NCBI GenBank assembly: GCA_015222405.1
Contig: JADFVG010000061.1
Location: 1 to 12,021 of the forward strand
DNA from: Chloroflexota bacterium
GTDB lineage: Bacteria; Chloroflexota; Dehalococcoidia; E44-bin15
Length of the DNA stretch: 12,021 nucleotides
Reading direction: 5' to 3'
Shown: piece by piece, positions 6,324-12,021 of the stretch
Layout of the letters: every line of letters starts with the position of its first letter
How positions within the stretch are numbered: the first letter of the stretch is position 1
The notes under the pieces: model-generated
The model's database searches: none
Told to the model about the DNA's origin: nothing
What the model saw: the letters and a program-made list of their open reading frames with translations, nothing else
Made by a program: the position numbers and the translations under genes

Positions 6324-7322
6324 ATGAAAGTAGAAGATGTTCGAAAGTTACTTGCAGAAGCGGTGGATGATGAGGAACCTGTGGTCATCCCCACGTCCGT
6401 TCTTGCGAAGCTGAAGCTCGACGAGATCCCGGAGGGCGTTTCCTTTCAGATTGGGACACTGAAGGACCACATCGTTCATCTCGACTGGGAGGGCCGCCTT
6501 TACAGGCGAGGTGCAATACTTGAGGCCGAAGCAGAGCACATTTGGACTCGCAAGTATTGGTACGCTCCCCTCGGACTTGAGCAGTATATGGACCTGGTGC
6601 GACGAGCTGTCGAAACTCGGCAACGCCTTCGGAAAGATGTGGAGCTAAGTCACTGGGATGACGACGGGGCATATATTCAGCTCCTCTACATTATCAAGAC
6701 TGGCGAAGCCAATCCCGCAAAGGCCTTCGAAGTCGCTCGCAAGATTTCCAACGAACTCGAACAGGCGGCTAACCGCGCAGCCGACGAGGTCGGCAAGCGG
6801 ATCGCAGAGGTCGCATCTCGCCTTTCGGGCTGGGGGTCCGAGCCTTTGGATGCCTTAGTCGAGAAGGTTGACACTGCCACTACAACTGATGACAAGGGAC
6901 GGAGTCTTGAGGAACTCGCCAGCCGACTATTCGAACAGGTTCCCGGTTTCAGTGTGACGGGTCGGCTTCGGACAGAGAGCGAAGAGATCGACATCTCCAT
7001 CCTCAATGACAGCACTGAGCCCCGTCTCCGCCGAGAATCGGCTCTCTTGTTGGCGGAGTGTAAGAACTGGAATGCCAAGTGTGGCAAAGACGAATTCGTC
7101 ATCTTTCGTGAGAAGCTTGAGAACAGAAATCGCAGAAACTCTTTGGGCTTCTTAATCTCCTGGAACGGGTTCACGAGCACAGTCACCAAAGAGATGCTGC
7201 GCGGAAGCAGAGAGGAGACACTGATCGTGCCCATCACGGGGGAGGAAATCCGTACAGCCGTGCGAAATGGTGATTTCCTGGAGGAGCTTGTAGCATGCTG
7301 GGACAGAGCGGTCACCCTATGA
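6324..7322 (+). CDS. Mrr-like PD-(D/E)XK restriction endonuclease family protein
   Basis: 332 residues, ATG at 6324 and no clear Shine-Dalgarno. Residues 1-180 are mixed with no family I recognise (SFQIGTLKDHIVHLDWEGRL near 40-59, helical 130-165). Residues 190-285 carry a nuclease signature: KGRSLEELASRLF with E197, then EIDISI with D223, then LLAECKNW with E245 and K247, then LGFLISWNGFT (274-284). That order (E, D, ECK, and a GF-IS-xGFT strand) is the Mrr_cat/restriction-endonuclease-like pattern. Such proteins cut DNA, often modified DNA, when fused to a recognition domain, and the N-terminal half is a candidate recognition module. It shares strand and base composition with the deaminase gene 48 bases upstream, so a two-gene unit is likely. 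No methyltransferase is present nearby. Confidence 0.8.
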   Translation: MKVEDVRKLLAEAVDDEEPVVIPTSVLAKLKLDEIPEGVSFQIGTLKDHIVHLDWEGRLYRRGAILEAEAEHIWTRKYWYAPLGLEQYMDLVRRAVETRQRLRKDVELSHWDDDGAYIQLLYIIKTGEANPAKAFEVARKISNELEQAANRAADEVGKRIAEVASRLSGWGSEPLDALVEKVDTATTTDDKGRSLEELASRLFEQVPGFSVTGRLRTESEEIDISILNDSTEPRLRRESALLLAECKNWNAKCGKDEFVIFREKLENRNRRNSLGFLISWNGFTSTVTKEMLRGSREETLIVPITGEEIRTAVRNGDFLEELVACWDRAVTL

Positions 7323-7487
7323 TCCCAAAGGGTCTTGCCCCAGGGATGAAATTGCGTAAGCTGGTATACCGAAAAGTGTATTCACGATTCTGAATTGGTG
7401 TTGCTTCCAATCGTTTCTTCCATTTAACCCCGCAAATTTTCAACTACGATTGACATCAAACTTCAGTTCCAGTAGCCTTGTCTTGAC

Positions 7488-8687
7488 ATGTATGGATACT
7501 ATAAAAAATCGCTGTTGAAATTAGCCCATCTGCTCCGCGAGTTACAGGAGAATCCCTTCACCAACAAGCACAAATGTTTATTGGTACAAGAGAATGTCTT
7601 GACTATGCTCGTGCGCATCGAAACGAAGATTCGTGAACACCGAAGGTTAATTAAAGAACTCCGCAGACGTCTCAGTTTGGGAAGGAAATCTAGAATCGAT
7701 AAAGTAGAAGCCAAACGAATTAAGAATGCTATTTCTTGGCATAGCAGTCGAATTAAAGAGTACCAACTTCTTCTTATTACGTTTAGAACGATAGTCGATG
7801 GCCTTGCGTTCATTTATTTCGACAAATGGGACATCAAACCTTTGTCCTTTAAGGAACATGCGGGTTTTATTTCTGGAAAGGCGGGGCTGGACTTTGAGCT
7901 GAGGATTCTCCGCCTAGCTTTTTCTTCAGGGCACATCGCAATACTCAACGACTTGACGAATTGCTTGCGCTACGGGGACATTACCATACTCGCAAACGGA
8001 AGAAAACTATTCATAGAAGCCAAATCAGGTCGTAAGGGAAACGCTCGGGTTCAACGGCAAAAGTCCGAATTGGAGGATATTGCAGAATACCTCACGTCCG
8101 GCAAGTCCGATAAATTCCATGCAATCGGAGGTGTAGAGGGTGAATTCACGCGTGTATCAATTCATAGGCCAGAGGTGGATCACAGGAATAGGCTGAACGC
8201 AATAATCTCACGCGCACGTGAGAGGGTAGATAAATATTGCATGGAGGAAATAGAGCCTGGTCTTTATTACGGGGCAACATACGTCGCTGACAGGAAGGTG
8301 TTAGGCACGCTAATTGATAAGCCGCCAGGCTCAGTTATCGTTTCCTTTACGAATGAATTGAAATACTCCGGACTGGGGTATTACCCATTTTCACTGTCCA
8401 TATACGACCCCGAGGCCTGGTATGAATTCTGCTCCGGCAAGCTCATGCTTCTTTTGGTAGTTGAAACTAAAGTCATTGAGGATAGACTAAGCAGTCACGG
8501 GATATCCGTTAAGATCACGAACGAGTGGACTAAGTTCCCAATAGAGCTTACTGATATTGAGGCTGTCGAAGGGGCAAACAAGAGCCTAGTAGGCGGACAC
8601 TTCTTCGGCAGGCTGTTTTATGAATTCTTGAGTCTGTATTGGCTACTTGAGGAAATGATATATCTCTATCATCAGGATCGTGACTGA
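7488..8687 (+). CDS. PD-(D/E)XK-like nuclease domain protein with helical N-terminus
   Basis: 399 residues from ATG 7488, the first in-frame start after a stop at 7473. No Shine-Dalgarno is visible. Residues 35-100 are Lys/Arg-rich helix, probably coiled coil. The nuclease-like core is GKAGLDFELRIL (E137), RYGDITIL (D164) and KLFIEAKSG (E177, K179), the E-GD-ExK layout of restriction-endonuclease-fold enzymes. An Arg/Gln-rich helix follows (RVQRQKSELEDIAEYL). The C-terminal half (about 270-399) is not recognised and has aromatic patches (YYPFSLSIYDPEAWYEF, FYEFLSLYWLLEEMIYLY). Codon use is clearly AT-richer than in the two genes to the left, suggesting separate acquisition. A 165-base gap with TTGACA at 7450-7455 precedes it, so it probably has its own promoter. 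Role in cutting foreign DNA is inferred. Confidence 0.72.
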   Translation: MYGYYKKSLLKLAHLLRELQENPFTNKHKCLLVQENVLTMLVRIETKIREHRRLIKELRRRLSLGRKSRIDKVEAKRIKNAISWHSSRIKEYQLLLITFRTIVDGLAFIYFDKWDIKPLSFKEHAGFISGKAGLDFELRILRLAFSSGHIAILNDLTNCLRYGDITILANGRKLFIEAKSGRKGNARVQRQKSELEDIAEYLTSGKSDKFHAIGGVEGEFTRVSIHRPEVDHRNRLNAIISRARERVDKYCMEEIEPGLYYGATYVADRKVLGTLIDKPPGSVIVSFTNELKYSGLGYYPFSLSIYDPEAWYEFCSGKLMLLLVVETKVIEDRLSSHGISVKITNEWTKFPIELTDIEAVEGANKSLVGGHFFGRLFYEFLSLYWLLEEMIYLYHQDRD

Positions 8688-8732
8688 GACTAATGGTAGC
8701 CTTTTCGTGAGTTCTTTGGTACCACCAATCGC

Positions 8733-8755
8733 GTAACAAGATGAGTTATTGTTAC
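8733..8755. terminator. hairpin between convergent genes
   Basis: GTAACAA (8733-8739) and TTGTTAC (8749-8755) form a perfect 7-bp stem with a 9-base loop in the 104-base gap between the converging nuclease gene and two-gene unit. No clear T-run follows on either side, so terminator function is tentative. Confidence 0.35.
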
Positions 8756-8791
8756 TCGGTGCTGCGGCCTAACTTTACCGGGGTTCGATTG

Positions 8792-9388
8792 TTACGTGAC
8801 TCCCTCTTCCTTCTCCTGGACAGCGAGCAAGGGGTTAATAACCAACTCCTTCAGCTTCTCACTAGTAGTTATCTGATAGAGCGGGACTGCGAATGCCTCT
8901 GAACCCTTCAGATTCTCATACCACCGTGACTGTCCAGTTTTGCGCCAACCTCCCAAAGTATCGTGAGGCTTACCAATAAACCAATACTTACACATCCAGT
9001 AATCATATGTTTGGCCTGCCTCTTTCTCTGTCATAGGTTTCTCGTATATGAGCCTTCCTGCGCAGACGAGAGGGTCATCAACACTTGTTTCCATGCTTGA
9101 GCCAACATCTGAAGCGAAATGGATACTAACAAACAGCATACGGTCTACCGATTGTTCCTTTTCCTCTGTCGCGGCGGGGATATAGAAGCGCATTGCCCAG
9201 CGGGCAAACCAACGCTGTGGTGCGTTCATGGAGTAGGATAACTCAGCTATGGCATTACTGTGCCTCGGTGTCCAACCTCGCTCCCCCATGAGTCGGTCAC
9301 TGTCCATAAGCAGTAGCTGCCCCTGTTTGTATAATTTTGCTAGAGACTCAAATAAAGCCCTTGTTGGGGTTCTCATAGTTTCAGTCAT
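8792..9388 (-). CDS. unrecognised protein, second gene of a two-gene unit
   Basis: 198 residues. ATG at 9388 overlaps the stop of the upstream gene as ATGA, and GAGGTG lies just ahead inside that gene, so translation is coupled. The protein is rich in Trp and Tyr (RWFARWAMRFYIPA, TYDYWMCKYWFIGKPHD, GGWRKTGQSRWYENL). Residues 1-45 look helical, and SVDRMLFVSIHFAS may be a core strand. No catalytic motif, signal peptide or membrane span is evident. Its tight coupling to a PD-(D/E)XK-like gene suggests a partner, regulator or specificity subunit of that nuclease. Family not recognised. Confidence 0.75.
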   Translation of the reverse strand: MTETMRTPTRALFESLAKLYKQGQLLLMDSDRLMGERGWTPRHSNAIAELSYSMNAPQRWFARWAMRFYIPAATEEKEQSVDRMLFVSIHFASDVGSSMETSVDDPLVCAGRLIYEKPMTEKEAGQTYDYWMCKYWFIGKPHDTLGGWRKTGQSRWYENLKGSEAFAVPLYQITTSEKLKELVINPLLAVQEKEEGVT

Positions 9389-10191
9389 CTCGTCACCTCG
9401 AATACATAATCAATATCTAAAGACTCCGGAATAACCGGCCATGAATACTTGGTCGGAGTAAAGTGGTAGAACTGGGGTAAAGCGAAATACTTAGTGATGG
9501 GATCCACCCCACCGAACATTATAAGTCCTTTCCTCAATAATAATGCGAGCATATCGGCCATTACAGCCCCATTCTCTGGAGCGCTTTCTTTCTCAAGGTT
9601 TCTCTCTAGAATGGACGGCAAAAACCTCCATGATGCCCAAAATATATCACCGTGTTTGTTCCGTTTACGTGCGTACTCAGCCAGCGATTTCACCAGCAGG
9701 TCGTGGGGAATTCCCATGTCCTGGGTCACGAAAAGAAGCACGCGTGAAGCGATTTCTAAATGTGTTCCCCAGCCTAGAGTTGCGCCGGACAACACGTCTA
9801 GATTATCAAGCTCACGAGCTAACTGGTCGTTTGGTTCAACTCGCTCGTCTTCCTCGCTGGAAAGTCCTGAATAGTACTTGGCTTCAATCAATACCAAGTG
9901 CACGTGGTTTTCTTCCGTTTCAAGACCAAGTACCACATCTGGTTCACAAGGAATGCGTTTTGCTGATTTCAGCCAAGGCCAGAATGAATAGTGGACCCTG
10001 ATGACTTCACCCTGGATTGTAAGGATATTGCCATGAAGCGAGCAGGCCATCTGCAAGAATGGAATCAGGGCTTTCTGAGCTGGCAGATATCTCATACAGC
10101 CGAAAATATCAGAAGTAAGGAGGTCCTCCATGCGTTCGGAAAGATTTGTGCCTGTTTCAGATATTTTGCCATGTATCTCTGCTACAGTCAT
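9385..10191 (-). CDS. PD-(D/E)XK-like nuclease, first gene of a two-gene unit
   Basis: 268 residues, ATG at 10191 with AGGGA close upstream. The motif set is EPDVVLGL (D85), LVLIEAKY (E103, K105) and downstream NDQLARELDNL (Q123), matching the D-ExK-Q order of PD-(D/E)XK enzymes, with E19/E22 in SERMEDLL as a possible first acidic position. The N-terminal SERMEDLLTSDIFGCMRYLP stretch looks like a family signature, though I cannot name the family. After residue 135 comes WGTHLEIASRVLLFVTQDMG, then a region with WASWRFLPSILERN and a Pro/Tyr-rich end (FYHFTPTKYSWPVIPE). The second gene overlaps its stop by four bases. Defence function is inferred from the nuclease fold and the island setting. 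Confidence 0.78.
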   Translation of the reverse strand: MTVAEIHGKISETGTNLSERMEDLLTSDIFGCMRYLPAQKALIPFLQMACSLHGNILTIQGEVIRVHYSFWPWLKSAKRIPCEPDVVLGLETEENHVHLVLIEAKYYSGLSSEEDERVEPNDQLARELDNLDVLSGATLGWGTHLEIASRVLLFVTQDMGIPHDLLVKSLAEYARKRNKHGDIFWASWRFLPSILERNLEKESAPENGAVMADMLALLLRKGLIMFGGVDPITKYFALPQFYHFTPTKYSWPVIPESLDIDYVFEVTR

Positions 10192-10199
10192 CGTCCCTA

Positions 10200-10228
10200 A
10201 TTATACGACAACGTTATCCACTGAACAA
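10200..10228 (-). promoter_or_regulatory. promoter of the two-gene nuclease unit
   Basis: On the minus strand TATAAT (10205-10200) lies nine bases before the ATG, with TTGTTC 17 bases upstream (10228-10223, 3 of 6). ACAATTGT, a perfect 8-bp palindrome, overlaps the -35. With such a short distance the transcript would be nearly leaderless, which is hard to square with the AGGGA site, so the true start site is uncertain. Confidence 0.35.
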
Positions 10229-10351
10229 TTGTCAGTTTTGTTTAACCCTCTGTTTGCAGTGGAGAACGACGATCTGGTTCACTGTACAAACCGCACCATT
10301 TTATCCTAAGACTATCTTGGTCGATGCGAGGGCATAATCGTCCCGGTTTTA

Positions 10352-10380
10352 TTGCGTATAAGTCTAATCTAAATTATTCT
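10352..10380 (+). promoter_or_regulatory. possible promoter of the small membrane-protein gene
   Basis: TTGCGT (10352-10357), 17 bases, TATTCT (10375-10380). The region also contains GCGTATAA (10354-10361), the same 8-mer that forms the operator candidate at 4376-4397. Both promoter boxes are only moderately good. Confidence 0.3.
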
Positions 10381-10414
10381 GTAAGTATTTGTTTAAGTAA
10401 GGAGGTTAGAATAA

Positions 10415-10863
10415 ATGAAATATCCAAGCCGAGACTTAACGTATGAATGGGGACGAATGGCGCCAGAACAACTCACCAAAGAAGCGGATAGTTTAGATGC
10501 TAAGATTATTGGGATTTTTGCCACATAATCATTGGCGTTACCACCGCACTTGCGGAGAAGGTGCGATTAGATGCGACCTTAATTCCGTTCGTTCTCGCAT
10601 TTATCAGCTTTATTGCCATACTGGTAAGGAGCCTATGGGTGATTCGTCCGCAATGGCTCTTTGTTAGTGATTCACCACTGATATTGAGGGAAGACTACTG
10701 GGAACTTGAACCTGAGGAGACAAAGGAGAAATATTGGAAATACGTAGAAAAGGATTTTAATTCGAACTACAAGATTGTTAAGAGCAAAGGACGAGCGTTA
10801 TCGTGTACTGTCCCATTACTAGCTATAGAGACAATATCATTGGTAGTGTGGCTATTTCTTTGA
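10415..10863 (+). pseudogene. small membrane protein, frameshifted near codon 37
   Basis: ATG at 10415 has a strong AAGGAGGT Shine-Dalgarno and opens MKYPSRDLTYEWGRMAPEQL, then LDAKIIGIFAT and a stop at 10526. In the frame shifted by -1 the protein continues as IIIGVTTALAEKV and then a second membrane span (TLIPFVLAFISFIAILV), a cytoplasmic helix (ELEPEETKEKYWKYVEKDF) and a final span (LLAIETISLVVWLFL), ending at 10863. One lost base near 10524 explains the break. The restored product of about 149 residues would have two adjacent N-terminal spans and one C-terminal span. The DAK-x-G-I-F opening before span 1 recalls small membrane effectors of conflict systems, but I do not assign a family. 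Sequencing error and programmed slippage at TTTTT (10515-10519) are alternatives to true decay. Confidence 0.7.
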
Positions 10864-10953
10864 AACTTTGGATGATTTAAGATCTTTAAGCACAGCCACT
10901 TTAGGATTTCGAGGTTGCTTTGGTGATTCTTTAGAAGATTGTTTGTCAGTCAT
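10852..10953 (-). CDS. possible 33-residue lysine-rich peptide
   Basis: A minus-strand frame from ATG 10953 to TAG 10852 reads MTDKQSSKESPKQPRNPKVA and then a basic tail rich in Lys and Ser. It overlaps the last 12 bases of the membrane-protein gene in antisense. No Shine-Dalgarno is present. TATAAC lies seven bases before the ATG, so only a leaderless message would fit. The biased composition could also reflect plain AT-rich sequence. Confidence 0.2.
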   Translation of the reverse strand: MTDKQSSKESPKQPRNPKVAVLKDLKSSKVSKK

Positions 10954-11023
10954 AGTCAGTTATATTCTACTTCAAATTACACTTGGGCGTCCCGGTAGGC
11001 ATATCGTAAACGTGCTTGACTGG

Positions 11024-11032
11024 TGATATAAT
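11024..11032 (+). promoter_or_regulatory. extended -10 promoter of the KAP NTPase gene
   Basis: TGATATAAT is a consensus extended -10 element (TGn plus TATAAT at 11027-11032). No matching -35 is evident 16-18 bases upstream, which is common for extended -10 promoters. The gene starts 42 bases downstream. Confidence 0.55.
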
Positions 11033-11074
11033 GAGGGTGAGAGGTGTTTTAGCTGAGTATAAAGAGAAAAACTC

Positions 11075-12021
11075 ATGGAAAATACAAAAAATAACAATAA
11101 GCTCTCTCAAACACAAGAAATAAAGTTTCTTTCCGACCAGCCTCTCGGTGCGGATAGGGAACAAGAGATGCGCTTCGGGCACCCCAGCATTGTGAAAACT
11201 CTGAAGAAGGTGGTACTTACGTGTCCAACGCCTTTCACAATAGGTTTATTTGGGAAATGGGGTACTGGAAAGACGACCATACTTGATGCTCTAAAAAACA
11301 AATTCCATGCTACAGAAATCGCTGTCGTTAGGATTGATGCATGGAAACATGAGGGAGATGCGCTCCGAAGGACTTTCTTACAAGACACTATAAATCAGCT
11401 ACAAGAAAAGGAAGATGAAAAACAATATCTAAGTACCAGTGTTAAACTCAGTGAGAATCTGCGGGTACCAATATCAAGAACATTCCGGAGCGGCATCAAG
11501 CCCAATTGGTCACTATTATGGGCTTTGCTCCTAATCTTGGCAACACTATTAGCAGGCGGTTTCCTTATACATGCACTGTCCCCAAATAACTTTGGAACGT
11601 ATCTCTCTACTGTTATAGGGGGAGGGCTAATAGTAGGAATTCTCCTGTGGCTACTGCAACAATCTGTTACTACTGAAACTATAACCACAACGACTGATCG
11701 CTTCCAAGATCCTCACGAGTTTGAAATGGAGTTCAAGAAGATCATTAACCAAGTAGCAGCAAAAAAACTACTTATCGTAATTGATAATTTGGATCGTGTG
11801 TCTTGTGAAAAAGCCATAGAACTTCTATCCACCATAAAAACTTTCTTGGAACAGAAAAAGTGTGTTTTTCTTATTGCCTGTGATGCTGACGCTATCAAGA
11901 AACACCTAGAAAGTTTATATGCTCCAGATTCCGATAATTTGGAGGGCACTTCTACACTTGATGGCGATGAGTTCCTCCGCAAGTTCTTTAATAGTTGCCT
12001 CATAATTCCAGAGTTTATAGA
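11075..12021 (+). CDS. KAP-family P-loop NTPase with two membrane spans (3' end outside window)
   Basis: 315 codons are in the window and the frame is open at the edge. ATG at 11075 follows AAAGAG, a weak ribosome site. Seen: GLFGKWGTGKTT with Walker A at 60-67, DAWKHEGD (88-95), two hydrophobic spans (about 145-168 and 176-194) inserted between the Walker motifs, Walker B LLIVIDNLDR (232-241), VFLIACDADAI (264-274) and DGDEFLRKFF (296-305). Walker A with FGxWGxGKT, a membrane insertion before Walker B and the FLRKFF stretch are hallmarks of KAP NTPases, membrane-anchored ATPases that face the cytoplasm. Some bacterial members act in phage exclusion (PifA). Base composition is AT-rich relative to the left half. 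The C-terminal effector part is not in the window, so the exact subgroup cannot be judged. Confidence 0.88.
   Translation, partial: MENTKNNNKLSQTQEIKFLSDQPLGADREQEMRFGHPSIVKTLKKVVLTCPTPFTIGLFGKWGTGKTTILDALKNKFHATEIAVVRIDAWKHEGDALRRTFLQDTINQLQEKEDEKQYLSTSVKLSENLRVPISRTFRSGIKPNWSLLWALLLILATLLAGGFLIHALSPNNFGTYLSTVIGGGLIVGILLWLLQQSVTTETITTTTDRFQDPHEFEMEFKKIINQVAAKKLLIVIDNLDRVSCEKAIELLSTIKTFLEQKKCVFLIACDADAIKKHLESLYAPDSDNLEGTSTLDGDEFLRKFFNSCLIIPEFI

Noticed and set aside
1..12021. CRISPR array, tRNA, rRNA or insertion sequence
   Set aside because: No regularly spaced direct repeats, no cloverleaf or TTCGA-type T-loop in a fitting context, and no transposase or terminal repeats were found by reading.

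Overview
The window looks like an accessory or mobile region of a bacterial chromosome, possibly Chloroflexota (Dehalococcoidia-like). That guess rests mainly on a 46-residue zinc-ribbon protein of the DUF5679 type at 4812-4952 and on Gram-positive-like purine-rich ribosome binding sites. It is an inference from memory, not a proven placement. No rRNA, tRNA, CRISPR array, integrase or complete insertion sequence was seen.

Left block (1-4300, all on the minus strand, read right to left): four genes in one apparent operon. They are a coiled-coil protein with a Gly/Asn-rich linker (3798-4292), a MoxR/CobS-type AAA+ ATPase with an N-terminal C2H2 zinc finger (2477-3604, TTG start), a small coiled-coil protein overlapping it (2119-2493), and a large CobT/CoxE-like protein (2024 to beyond base 1). 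The last carries an HExxH peptidase-like motif, a long acidic linker and a VWA domain with an intact MIDAS motif. Three of the four genes share a GAAAGGGGG-type leader. A promoter with a perfect 8-bp inverted repeat next to its -35 box lies at 4347-4397. This is a MoxR-VWA chaperone/peptidase type module, possibly phage- or plasmid-borne.

Middle (4300-5336): about 490 bp without a convincing gene but with several inverted repeats, then the zinc-ribbon gene with its own promoter, strong Shine-Dalgarno and terminator-like hairpin, then about 380 bp of further non-coding sequence.

Right block (5337-12021): a mosaic resembling a defence or conflict island. It holds a RibD-like zinc deaminase fused to an unrecognised C-terminal domain, followed by an Mrr-like PD-(D/E)XK nuclease (5337-7322, same strand). 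Next come a separate AT-richer PD-(D/E)XK-like protein (7488-8687), a divergent two-gene unit with an ATGA overlap (8792-10191) whose first gene has a third PD-(D/E)XK signature, a frameshifted small membrane protein (10415-10863), and the first 315 codons of a KAP-family membrane P-loop NTPase cut by the window end. Three different nuclease-fold genes, a deaminase, a membrane protein and a KAP NTPase within 7 kb, in patches of differing base composition, suggest serial acquisition of conflict genes. Immunity functions are inferred from context and not shown.
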